In this document: in pieces, positions 19,064-28,219 of the stretch
How positions within the stretch are numbered: the first letter of the stretch is position 1
Layout: the number at the start of each line of letters is the position of its first letter
NCBI GenBank assembly: GCA_928724745.1
Contig: CAKMXJ010000023.1
Coordinates: 62,001 to 126,000, forward strand
DNA: 64,000 nucleotides
DNA from: Anthracocystis setariae
Taxonomy: Eukaryota > Basidiomycota > Ustilaginomycetes > Ustilaginales > Ustilaginaceae
Reading direction: 5' to 3'
Translations under genes and position numbers: made by a program
Notes under the pieces: generated by a model
The model's database searches: none
What the model saw: only the letters and a program-made list of their open reading frames with translations
What the model was told of the DNA's origin: nothing

Positions 19064-19300
19064 TCATAGCAAAGCGATAACACCTCTCCTATCATGCGTT
19101 TTATCAAGCGTTCATGCAGCAGAAGCCGCATGGTGCACTGCAAACCCTTGATGGGACTGGTCTCATAGTCACCTCTTCACCAAGGACTGCTGGACCGATT
19201 CTAGCGAGAAATTCAAGGATATCACGTCATTGAGACTGGCTAGAGTTGTACGGATGCGGGGTGCGATGTAGGCCTTAACGTGAGCTCGCTCACAACAATC
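19064..19300 (+). pseudogene. Decayed member of the six-cysteine family
   Basis: Family motifs occur in order but in different frames. Near 19068-19126 a leader-like stretch ends SSVHAAEAAWCTAN and runs into a stop. After a frameshift LDGTG follows directly. TKDCW is near 19178, with the second Cys of the pair changed to Trp. Then, in another frame after a TAG, come SCTDAG and GLNV, matching the CxD and GINLG positions. No start codon is visible at the expected place. It has several frameshifts and in-frame stops and is not expected to make a family protein. It lies between members 11 and 12, in the same orientation. Confidence 0.8.
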
Positions 19301-19461
19301 GTAGCTCTTACACTAGGGGCAAGGTTCTGAGCCGCTGGAACTTGTCTGAAGTTGAAGCTCGCAAACTTAAATTTGCTGGCACATGATAGGAAAACGAGAT
19401 GGCTCAACTTCAAATTCGCACCTTGCTTCCTCACACATTCCTGCTCATCACTCTGATCAAC

Positions 19462-19785
19462 ATGAAGCTGCTTCCTCTCATCAATCTCGCCGTAATGGCG
19501 CTCTTGCTGTCCACTGCGAATGCAGCACACAGTGCATACTGTTCATCGAACCTAGATGGAACTGGACACCCAGATTACCAGGCCACCAAGGACTGCTGTG
19601 CTGCTACGAGCGAGCACGGCACCATACACTTCAATGAGTGGGGTCACACGTGCATGGATGCTGGGGGCTTTGGCAACGGCATTAATCTTGGTCGATTCGC
19701 TGCTTGCTGCTACGGTCGAGGATTTGGAACCGAAACCAAAAGGCCTGCCAAGACCACATTTTCTCCCAACGGCTATACCAACTGA
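19462..19785 (+). CDS. Small secreted six-cysteine protein, array member 12
   Basis: A single exon for 107 residues from the ATG at 19462. A Met 21 codons upstream (19399) is in frame but would bury the leader, so it was not chosen. The signal peptide is about 1-21. Cysteines are at 27, 45-46, 64 and 82-83. The boxes are standard: NLDGTGHPDYQATKDCC and GINLGRFAACCYGRGFG. It is the last gene of the left array, 450 bp from the enoyl-CoA hydratase-like gene. Confidence 0.9.
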   Translation: MKLLPLINLAVMALLLSTANAAHSAYCSSNLDGTGHPDYQATKDCCAATSEHGTIHFNEWGHTCMDAGGFGNGINLGRFAACCYGRGFGTETKRPAKTTFSPNGYTN

Positions 19786-20238
19786 GGGCATTGATTGGGT
19801 AGAGAGAGGGAAAAGCTGGCAACTTTGTTCAGTCTAGGGATGTACTGGTACTGTACTGTACCGTAAGAGCAAGTACTCAAAGCAAGTTCCGGATGCGCTA
19901 GTTGACATGAAAGCGGAAGGCCGCATGCAGGGTTCAGCGTTGAAATCCCACTCTCTTGCTGAATTAAACAAAACCAAATTTATATAAAACTTGTGTGTGG
20001 GTTAAAGTACTGTACTCTGTACAGTATTTCAACTGCCACGTGCTTGTTGGCATCCCTGAGGCTTGGGTTCTACTTAGACGCGCACAGGCCCGCCAACAAA
20101 GTTCGCTGTACTTGAGATCTCACATGTGAAATCCGCCGTTGTCTCAACCCTCATCTTCTACCTTCACCACCCCATCGCTTTTCATCAGCTTCACGCTGTC
20201 GATTCACTCCGGCCGGAAACGGACGATTAAATTCACAG
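19786..20238. other. Spacer at the inner edge of the left array
   Basis: About 450 bp with two blocks of the TACTGTAC motif (near 19845-19865 and 20007-20028). No gene is seen. It marks the change from effector-like genes to ordinary genes. Confidence 0.5.
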
Positions 20239-21276
20239 ATGGCTGGGTCGAATTCATCACCGGGACCGGAGCTTCGTGCTACACAGACGTTAGCAGGCGG
20301 CAAAGTCAAAGTCTTTCACGTCCCCCTTGCGCTTTACGACGATGCAGTCTCGCCTCGCCTCGCGTCTTCCTCCACACCCTCTGTTTCAGCAATGATCTGC
20401 ATGATTGATCGTCCAGAGGTCAAGAACGCCGTGGACCGCGAAACTGCCTATGCATTGCACTCGGCCTTCACTGCCTTTGCTCACGACCCTTCGCTGCGCG
20501 TTGCGATTCTCACCGGGACAAACGGAACCTTCTGTGCTGGCGCAGATCTCAAGTCGATCGCTTCCTCCAGTCACAACAATGGCAGCGGTGAGGAAACGGG
20601 CAATCTGCTTGACCCGGATATGGATGCCGTAGCGCCGATGGGAGTGACTAGGCTGGCTATGAACAAACCTGTGATCGCAGCCGTGCAAGGCTTCGCTGTA
20701 GCCGGAGGGATGGAATTGGCGCTGTGGGCTGATCTGAGGGTGGCGAGTGTCGACGCTGCGTTTGGAATCCTGTGTAGGCTGAGAGGTGTGCCACTGATTG
20801 ATGGCGGAACCGTCCGCCTGCCGGCTCTGATCGGAGGCTCTAGAGCCGCGGATTTGGCCTTGACGGGAAGATTAGTCAACGCTACGGAAGCGCATTCGAT
20901 TGGTCTGGTCAACTACGTTGTTCCTCCGTCGTCGGCTGCCACGCAATCTGGATTCTCAGCTGTCGTAGACAAATCGCTACGAATTGCCGCACAACTAGCG
21001 GCGAACCCTCAGACGTGCATGCTTAATGACAGGGTGAGCATGTTGAACGCGCTGTATCTTGGAAAAGGCAACACGCATGGAGACCAAGCGCGACAGGAAG
21101 GTCAAGTTGATCTAAGACTCAAAGGAGGACTGAGGAAAGCGATGCAGAGAGAGTTCGAGCTCGGCCTGCAAAGTCTGGCCAAGCTCTCCGAGGAAGGTGC
21201 AGTGAGCGCGTTTGTCAACAGAAGCAAGCAGCAACGCGAGCGAGACCGTGTCAAATCTCGCGCAAGCAATCTGTGA
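20239..21276 (+). CDS. Enoyl-CoA hydratase/isomerase (crotonase) family protein
   Basis: A single exon for 345 residues. The crotonase core runs from about residue 50 to 240, with the oxyanion segments GTNGTFCAGADLKS and AVAGGMELALWADLRVA. The Glu in GGMEL matches the first catalytic Glu of enoyl-CoA hydratase. The second catalytic Glu position appears to be Cys in FGILCRLRGVP, followed by LIDGGTVRLP. That places it with the crotonase subgroup that carries this motif rather than with classical mitochondrial hydratase, so hydration of enoyl-CoA is not certain. There is no clear mitochondrial presequence. The C terminus SNL is at best a weak peroxisomal signal. The first ATG was chosen; the first ~45 residues are not conserved. 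Confidence 0.88.
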   Translation: MAGSNSSPGPELRATQTLAGGKVKVFHVPLALYDDAVSPRLASSSTPSVSAMICMIDRPEVKNAVDRETAYALHSAFTAFAHDPSLRVAILTGTNGTFCAGADLKSIASSSHNNGSGEETGNLLDPDMDAVAPMGVTRLAMNKPVIAAVQGFAVAGGMELALWADLRVASVDAAFGILCRLRGVPLIDGGTVRLPALIGGSRAADLALTGRLVNATEAHSIGLVNYVVPPSSAATQSGFSAVVDKSLRIAAQLAANPQTCMLNDRVSMLNALYLGKGNTHGDQARQEGQVDLRLKGGLRKAMQREFELGLQSLAKLSEEGAVSAFVNRSKQQRERDRVKSRASNL

Positions 21277-21407
21277 TATAGCGAGTTATTATTCTTGGCT
21301 ATTTGCCCATTGCAAAGTCAAAGCTTGGAATCCAAGTCTCTACAGTGTCTGTATCTGCCTGACCATGCGACTACAGCGTGTAGCCTCGATCGAGTGCTGG
21401 ATGACAT

Positions 21408-22204
21408 CTAGTTGCGGTACTGCCATGCCTCTTGGTCAAACTTTTCCACTACAGCCGAATCCTTCTACTCGGACATGGTTGAAGAAAGTTTGGCATCAGT
21501 TCAGTTCAAGAGTACCCTGCCTTGTCTGGCACTTTGTCATTAGCGGCGTCAACTTACCTTGTACTTGTCCTGGAACTCGCTGAAGCCACCTCTCAATACC
21601 AGAACCTGCTGTTGGTTGATATTGTCTTGGTTGAGCTTGCCCGTTTCCAATGCGGTCTGTCTTGCCTGTGCGTATTGCCCTGCCGCCTTGGGTCCGCGCT
21701 GTTGCGACAGATGGCAATGAAATACCACCTGCTTGTAATCCTTCAATGGCCCATAAAGCAGATCCTGGATCTGATCGGCAAAAGTCGTCGATGGAACATT
21801 CTTGGCTGAAACAATATTGCCTCCCTCAAAATCGTCATCTTTAGCATCGACGACGCAATGAAAAGCATCAGCGATAGCACCGGGAGAAAATTTTCATAGT
21901 CGAAACCGACCGACATACCTCGAACGTCGATGATTGCGACCTCTTTCTGGTCAGGATTTGATGCATGCTTTCGGACGGTCTCGGCGAGTGTGTCACGATC
22001 CACGTATCTGTACAGCGGCTGGAACGACATGTTGGGCGCTTCCGAGGCGGAGGGAGGTAGGGAGAATTTACGTCGAAGCTCGTTGAGTCGCTCTGCGTTC
22101 CTTTGCTGCTTGAACGACGAGGACGTGGATTCAAAAGCTCTAGATGGCTGCACTGATGAGCGATGGATGGAGATCAGACGGTAAAATCGCTGAGGCGAGG
22201 ACAT
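21408..22204 (-). CDS. Cdc25/rhodanese-like phosphatase, Ych1/Acr2/Ibp1 type (three exons)
   Basis: My model, 207 residues, is complement(join(21408..21464, 21558..21838, 21919..22204)). Introns are 80 bp (GTATGT) and 93 bp (GTAAGT) and keep the frame. Exon 1 ends in the codon after IIDVR, and exon 2 opens with the DDDFEGGNI stretch typical of this family. The catalytic loop is FHCHLSQQRGPKAA, a Cys-x5-Arg site, about residues 132-138 for HCHLSQQ. Exon 3 supplies the helical end VEKFDQEAWQYRN. Family members are small Cdc25-fold phosphatases or arsenate reductases. An N-terminal extension of about 57 residues, rich in Arg and Ser, precedes the usual start of the domain (MSFQPLYRYV) and could be a mitochondrial presequence. 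The in-frame TTG just upstream of the ATG is not used. Confidence 0.85.
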
Positions 22205-22598
22205 CAATGTTGGTGTGAAGACTGTTCCACCGGTCAGTCGGAATCAAGAGAAGCAATCCATACCTTCAGCTCCTGCTGTTGTTGTGCAATCACAGCGGCG
22301 TTTCACGCAAAGCCAAGCGCGTTCGGAATTTAGTCCGAAAGCCGGCGATTCAAAAAAAAAAAAAAAAAAAAAAAAGAGTATAACTGTTAGAGCACCCCCT
22401 CAGTATCACAATGATCAGAAGAATAGACCATGGCTCGTGGCTATCACATCACGAGAATGTCGTCAAAGTACATACATGGCATATCCAAGAGAGTCGCACA
22501 CTTTCAGCGATGCGCCTGAAGTCTTTGTTTGGTTTGGTAAGAAAACAATGCACCATATAAGTTTACGCTACGACCGATTACGAGCATGTATGAATCTT
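22205..22598. other. Spacer between phosphatase and reductase genes
   Basis: About 390 bp, promoter side of the phosphatase gene and 3' side of the reductase gene. It has an unbroken run of 25 A at 22351-22375. No gene is seen. A long open frame on the plus strand crosses here but is an antisense shadow of the reductase gene. Confidence 0.5.
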
Positions 22599-23693
22599 TT
22601 AGTGCTTAGTGAGCGACATGAGGTGGTCACTTGGCACACCCGACCAGCCTCGCTTCTCATAGTCAGCCAAACTGGCCACCATGTCCTGCACAACATCTTT
22701 GAGCTGTATGTAGTTGAGGCCGAGCACCTTGGTCGCCTTGCTTCCATCGAGCTCATTCTGCTTAACGTTCTTGCCCTCACCATGCTTGCCCTTAGGAACC
22801 TGGTTCTTCCACTGTTCCGACACGCTGGAATCTGCGTGGATGACATCGACGACATCCTGCCAGACAAAGGGACCGAGAGAGGTAGCGAATCTGTTTGCAC
22901 CAGCTTCTGGGCGAACGAGCGATTCGACATGGGCGTAAGCCACATCACGCACATCAACACAGTTTCCAGCAGAAGCCAAGAGGTCATCCTCCTTTTTCGA
23001 GCCGTGCAGCAAGCCCCAAACAAAGCCGACCGAAGTATTGAGCTTCTCGGGCGCTTCGCACTGGTGCAAGATGGGGCCGAACACAAGAGGTGGGTTGACG
23101 GTAACCAAGTCCCAAGCGGGCTTGTTCTGCTCCACAAATTCCCAGGCGGCGCGTTCGGCCATGGTCTTGGATGCGCGATAGGCATCTGGAGCCTCCTGAT
23201 CCTTTCCTTTCTTGTCAACGTTTTCAACGCTGGAGACGTTCCAGTCCTTTTCGGTGTAGACGATGGGGCCTTGACGCGTAGAGTCGAGGATGGCGGCGAA
23301 GGAAGAGGTGATGACGACACGCTTGACGTTGGAGCCGTGCTTGAGAATGGACGAAAGAACATTGCGTGTGCCGTTGACAGCGGGGTTGATGAGCGTGCGA
23401 CGAGGATCGCCTTGGACGTTAAAGTGGAAGGGCGAGGCGGTGTGAAGCACGGCATCGACGCCCTTGACGGCTTCATCGAAGGCACCTTGCTTCTCGAGAT
23501 CCTCGGCGATGGTGAAACTGAAGTTGTCACCATACTTGTGGAAGACTTGTTCGAGATACTTGCCCTTGCCACTGGAGCGGACGGTGGTGCGAACCTTGAA
23601 TCCGCGCTCAAGGAGCTGGTAGACACACCAGATGGCAATAAAGCCAGAGCCACCGGTGACGAGGACGTGCGAGTTGGATTGAATGGCCGGCAT
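22599..23693 (-). CDS. NAD(P)-dependent reductase, extended SDR (dihydroflavonol/cinnamyl reductase-like)
   Basis: A single exon for 364 residues from the ATG at 23693. Open frame continues upstream, but the nucleotide-binding strand starts right after this Met. The Rossmann motif is VTGGSGFIA (12-20). Ser130-131 lies in VVITSSFAA, and the catalytic Tyr172-x3-Lys176 lies in AYRASK. The build matches yeast Gre2-type methylglyoxal/ketone reductases and plant dihydroflavonol reductase relatives, which use NADPH to reduce aldehydes or ketones. The third residue of the usual GxxGFxG is Ala rather than Gly, a common variant. No signal peptide is seen, so it is probably cytosolic. It diverges from the Atg1 gene. 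Confidence 0.88.
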   Translation of the reverse strand: MPAIQSNSHVLVTGGSGFIAIWCVYQLLERGFKVRTTVRSSGKGKYLEQVFHKYGDNFSFTIAEDLEKQGAFDEAVKGVDAVLHTASPFHFNVQGDPRRTLINPAVNGTRNVLSSILKHGSNVKRVVITSSFAAILDSTRQGPIVYTEKDWNVSSVENVDKKGKDQEAPDAYRASKTMAERAAWEFVEQNKPAWDLVTVNPPLVFGPILHQCEAPEKLNTSVGFVWGLLHGSKKEDDLLASAGNCVDVRDVAYAHVESLVRPEAGANRFATSLGPFVWQDVVDVIHADSSVSEQWKNQVPKGKHGEGKNVKQNELDGSKATKVLGLNYIQLKDVVQDMVASLADYEKRGWSGVPSDHLMSLTKH

Positions 23694-25053
23694 TTTGTGC
23701 GTGTATCTGAACGGCTTGGAGGCAATGAGATGGAGGAACGACGAGAGGTCTGTCGTATGGTAGGAATGGATGGGATGCTGTAAACAATGGGAATGAGTGG
23801 ACTCGGTCAGTTTATAAGAAGCCAGAAGCCAGAAGCGAGAAGCCGACGGCAGTCGGGACAGAACCATGCACGAGACCAGCGCAACATTCTTCCACAATGT
23901 GGACCTGTGCTTCCCAATTCAATACACAGTTGCATTGCCGCTTCACGCCAGTTGCAAGACGAGGCTGACAAGCAATCATCCTCCACACCAAAAAGCTGGA
24001 TGGGTTGGGCGCGGTCCAGTGCGCATCGTGCAGCACACAGGTTCTAGCGTTTTTTTGCTGCATTGTGCGATCGTTGCAAGAAACATGGCTCAACCTGTGA
24101 AATGACGAAATCCAGCTATAAAGTGGAGGCATGGCATGCAACGATTATTAGGAGGTGCTCGCCCGCCTTGTGCGCAGGTGTGCGTGGTGTGTAGTTAGCG
24201 AAGTACTGTACAGCACAGCACAGTACAGTACAGTACACTTCTGTAATGCACTTCCGTTACTCTGTATCGCAAGATCAACAGGACCCTGGATCGCGCCCCT
24301 CTCGCTCCCTTTTCTCCGCTAACGACCCTGAGCCGCGCAGCTTTATCGGCTGAGCGTAGCTACTGTTGGCGCGCACGCTTACACACACGGCCTTTTTTCT
24401 GGGCCCGACACCAGCTCAACACAACGACTGACCGAGAGAGAGTTCGGCAAAGCCGGCCAAAACAGCTGCACGCTTGCGCTTGTTCATGTATGCAATCCCA
24501 CACCCAAAAATCCGTGACTTAATCCTGTCCGGTGATAGAGTTACTTAGTGCGGCTCAGCATTGCATCCTATTCACGACCCATCACCTATCATCACCTATC
24601 ATCACCCACCAGATCAAATCAACCACGCCCTTGATCCCGAAAGTCACCACAGCTTCCGAATCGTCTCCACCGCCACTTTGGCCTCTCTACCACAAACACC
24701 GAGGCCAGCCCTGTAGTCAAAGCTGTCCGTTGCGACCACCATCAGGTCACATCCCAATTTCATTGCTTATCTCACTTTCGGATCGTTTCACGACTCGTCG
24801 CGACCTCATACTCTCACTCGTCCGCTACTGGCACCGAGCCTCCTAGGGCGCTCCAACACACATATCTCAAACTCCACCGTCTCTTGCATGCACCCCAACT
24901 TGTTTCTTTTCGGCACTTCCGATAAGCATCTAGCACAGCGCTGTTGATCTTCATCCCAGCAGTCCGACGCATCAGTGTCGGCAACTGGGCCGCCTACCTT
25001 TGCTGCAGCCCAAACTTGAAATCCAACTGCGGACAACCAAACCACCGTTCCTT
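23694..25053. other. Divergent promoter region between reductase and Atg1 genes
   Basis: About 1.36 kb with no supported gene. It includes a dense TACTGTAC/CAGTACAGTACAGTAC block at about 24203-24238. The last ~500 bp is pyrimidine-rich and probably the 5' leader of Atg1. Confidence 0.5.
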
Positions 25054-28044
25054 ATGTCCAAAAGCTCATCAGCTCGAGATCAATCACGCATCGGTGACTT
25101 TGTTGTCGAGAATGAAATCGGTAAAGGCTCCTTTGCCGTGGTCCACAAAGGCTTTCGCCTTCAACCTCGCGAGCCCGTCGCAATCAAGATTGTCATCCGC
25201 AAGAAGCTCACACCAAAGCTCCTAGATAATCTCGAGGGCGAGATCGCCATCCTCAAGGCCATCCACCATCCCAACATTGTCGAGCTCAAAGAATGTCTCA
25301 AGACCGAGCACCAGATCTATCTCGTCATGGCCTTTTGTGCATCGGGCGATCTCTCCCAGTACATCAAGAAGCGCTTCGACATCTACCAGCGTGCAGGTCT
25401 AGCTGAGCCTGGCTCTGTGTCTGGAACCCAACCGCCCAAGTATCCGCATCCTGCCGATGGTGGTCTCAACGAGACCATCGTCCGATCCATCTTGACCCAG
25501 CTGGCTGCTGCTCTTGAATTCATGCGCGCTCGCGACATCGTTCATCGAGACATCAAGCCACAGAACTTGCTTCTCCAACCTCCCGACGCTGCCTTCCTTG
25601 CTCTCGGTAATCCCAAACAGATTCCGCAAGTCAAAGTTGCCGATTTCGGCTTTGCCAGACATCTTGGCGTCAACACTCTCGCCGAAACTCTCTGCGGCTC
25701 ACCCCTCTATATGGCTCCCGAAATCCTTCGCTTCGAAAAGTACGATGCCAAGGCTGATCTATGGTCAGTAGGTGCGGTCCTTTTCGAGATGACCGTGGGC
25801 AAACCACCTTTCAAGGCGGCGAACCACGTTGAACTGCTCAAACGTATCGAACGAGGCGAAGATAAGATCAAATTCCCTGATGAACGATCAGCCGGCTCGC
25901 TCGCCAGAGAGGCCGCCCGGCGTCAAGAACTCGGCGAACCGCCGCTTACTCCGCCGCATCCCATCTCGGATGACATCAAGACCCTGATCCGCCAATTGTT
26001 GCGCCAACGCCCAGTGGGACGCATGAGCTTTGATGACTTTTTCGCCAGCCCCGTCATTCACGACTACAAGGCCTTCATTCGTCCTCACGCTCAGCAAGAG
26101 GCCGTAGAGAGGTACGAGGATTTGCAGAAGAGCGAACGAAGCGTCATCTTGCCCACATCTGGCTTCAAGGACGCCTCTGTCATCTCGATCGAGGCGCCAG
26201 CCGAACCAGCAAACTCTAGTGCTACGACTGGCACCCTTCTGACATCTCAACCTGATCAAGTTTCTCAAGAGCAGAGCAGTCGAAGCCGAGAAACACAAAG
26301 TCCCAAAGCACCGCACAAGGAGCTTGCCGATCCTACAAGGGCATCTCGAGATGCGCCTCGACCAACTCGAACGATCCCACGAGCCTTTTCGGCAAAGTAC
26401 GTCACTGGAGAACCGCCGTCTCGCACCAGCGATGACGCGGAAAAACGTAAGGCCCTTCCTCCCATGACTCGGGCACCAAGCTCGCCAGGCTTGCCGAATA
26501 AGTCGCTGCTAGCTCAGCACGAAGATGTACACAGAGAGGGAGAAGATAGCTTCCTAGGTAAGGAGTACGTCATGATCGAGAAAGGCAACGTCGAAGTGAA
26601 TGCCCTCGCAGACGAGCTGGCAGCATCGCCTCAAAGCAGATTGTCGCTAGCTTCTCGAAGGCCGTCGCGCTTGTCACGCCTCAGCTCAGGAGCCAGCCCC
26701 ACCTCGACAGACGCATCTCCACCTGCAACATCAGTCGCAAGCAGTAGTAAGCCGATCCGAATCGCAAGCAATGCAGAACCATCTCCGACATCCGGGGCGT
26801 TCGCTCTTCCGCCTGGTGCACGGCCATCATCCGTGGGACGTCGGACCAGCCTCTCCTCGTCAGGATCCCCGTCCACTCGGCAAGGCGGCCAAATCATCAC
26901 AGCAGGCGATGCCGCCGCCAGCACACAATCTTCCCGGAAGGAAGGGGTGCCATCTTCGCTGCCTAAGGAGGAAGTGAGCGTGCTGGGTCAGAAATTCGCT
27001 GGATTTGGCCTGTCTGGTGGCGGGGTCGGCGGACCGTCGAGCGCCTTGGCCAAAGCCATCAGCATGGCGTCTTTGCGCCTATTTGGTGTACCGTCGGGCG
27101 TCTCGTTGCGGGATGCGGCAGCTTTGGTACGATCACGGGCACAAAGACGTGGATTTTTACGGACGGCTGACTCGTATGATGAGGTGGAGATGAATCTTCT
27201 CAACACTCTGGAGGATTTGGGTCAAAAAGCATTTGTCCTATCCGAATTCGCCGATTCAAAGCTAGCCGTCTTTTACCCAGACGGTCCACACCAGCTCCCG
27301 CAGGATCTTGATGCTTCAACCGCAACCGGCGTCCCTCCCGGAAGATCGAGTGCTCAGGGCTCAGCTCGACGAGTGGGATCCATCTCGTCATCGCTGTCTT
27401 CGGCTTTGGATCCACTGGCCGCCGAGGCAGCAGCGGCCGAAGCGCTGATGCTCTACGTGCGCAGTCTTGCGTTCCTACAGCGAGCGATTGGGCTGACCAA
27501 GAAGCACGTCGAATCGCGTGCTCGACCCGGAGTGCCGGCTGTCACGAGTGCCGAGCTGAACGAGGTAGTTCAGTGGTTGCGGGCACGCTTCAACGAGGTG
27601 TACGACAAGGCGGACTTTGCAAGGTCGAGGTGCAACGAGCTGCCTGAGTCGGCACAGCAGGTGGATAAGCTGATTTTTGACAAGGCGGTCGAGGTGGCCA
27701 GGGCGGCTGCGACGGATGAGTTGGAGAACAATCGAGAAGGGAGTGGATGGGATGCGGCGCATTGCTTGCTGGCGTACGAAACGGCGAGCTCGATGCTCTC
27801 TTCGCTGCTCGACCCGGGAGAGGAGGCATTGAGTTTGAGCGAAGGAAGTATTTTGATGATTGAAAAGTATGTCAAGAGCATCAACAAGCGGCTGGTGACG
27901 TTGCAGGAACAGTTTGGCACAGCAGCTGGAGGTGGAGGTGTAACGGTGGCTAGCAGTCCGGCTGGGACGGATGCAGAGAGAAGTCTCAGTAGGACTGATT
28001 CGCCGCTGTCCAACCCTTCTCCGGCGAATGCAGCTTCTCATTGA
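25054..28044 (+). CDS. atg1: Autophagy-initiating serine/threonine kinase Atg1 (ULK1 homologue)
   Basis: A single exon for 996 residues from the ATG at 25054; the 18 upstream open codons begin with TTG. The kinase domain spans about 12-330, with the Gly loop IGKGSFAVV, Lys in VAIKIV, HRDIKPQNLL (about 163), DFGFARHL (about 197) and the activation segment CGSPLYMAPEI. The segment EYVMIEKGNVEVNALADEL near residue 505 matches the conserved Atg8-interacting region of yeast Atg1; YVMI (505-508) is the likely AIM. A disordered Ser-rich linker follows, then a C-terminal helical region (about 665-960) corresponding to the paired MIT-like domains that bind Atg13. Atg1 starts autophagosome formation at the pre-autophagosomal site. 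Length and order are usual for basidiomycetes. Confidence 0.95.
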   Translation: MSKSSSARDQSRIGDFVVENEIGKGSFAVVHKGFRLQPREPVAIKIVIRKKLTPKLLDNLEGEIAILKAIHHPNIVELKECLKTEHQIYLVMAFCASGDLSQYIKKRFDIYQRAGLAEPGSVSGTQPPKYPHPADGGLNETIVRSILTQLAAALEFMRARDIVHRDIKPQNLLLQPPDAAFLALGNPKQIPQVKVADFGFARHLGVNTLAETLCGSPLYMAPEILRFEKYDAKADLWSVGAVLFEMTVGKPPFKAANHVELLKRIERGEDKIKFPDERSAGSLAREAARRQELGEPPLTPPHPISDDIKTLIRQLLRQRPVGRMSFDDFFASPVIHDYKAFIRPHAQQEAVERYEDLQKSERSVILPTSGFKDASVISIEAPAEPANSSATTGTLLTSQPDQVSQEQSSRSRETQSPKAPHKELADPTRASRDAPRPTRTIPRAFSAKYVTGEPPSRTSDDAEKRKALPPMTRAPSSPGLPNKSLLAQHEDVHREGEDSFLGKEYVMIEKGNVEVNALADELAASPQSRLSLASRRPSRLSRLSSGASPTSTDASPPATSVASSSKPIRIASNAEPSPTSGAFALPPGARPSSVGRRTSLSSSGSPSTRQGGQIITAGDAAASTQSSRKEGVPSSLPKEEVSVLGQKFAGFGLSGGGVGGPSSALAKAISMASLRLFGVPSGVSLRDAAALVRSRAQRRGFLRTADSYDEVEMNLLNTLEDLGQKAFVLSEFADSKLAVFYPDGPHQLPQDLDASTATGVPPGRSSAQGSARRVGSISSSLSSALDPLAAEAAAAEALMLYVRSLAFLQRAIGLTKKHVESRARPGVPAVTSAELNEVVQWLRARFNEVYDKADFARSRCNELPESAQQVDKLIFDKAVEVARAAATDELENNREGSGWDAAHCLLAYETASSMLSSLLDPGEEALSLSEGSILMIEKYVKSINKRLVTLQEQFGTAAGGGGVTVASSPAGTDAERSLSRTDSPLSNPSPANAASH

Positions 28045-28219
28045 ATCTTGGATTTGTTGGTGTCTTTGGTTTCCTGTCTTTGCTTAACTGTCTGTTTGCT
28101 ATGGTTTTGTTTTTGTTGATGAAATTGTTCATGCATTTGCATTCTGCACCGAGGTCTTTGTTGCATACTGGATGGGTTCGAGACTTTGTGAAACATGAGA
28201 AGTGGGGAGTGGGGTTGGG

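Noticed and set aside
22568..23725. A 385-codon second minus-strand frame
   Set aside because: It overlaps the reductase gene in another frame, is Ser/Pro/Arg-biased, and has no motif.
22215..23783. A 522-codon plus-strand frame opposite the reductase gene
   Set aside because: It is an antisense shadow of the reductase gene, whose protein has clear SDR motifs; the plus-strand product has none and runs through a poly(A) tract.
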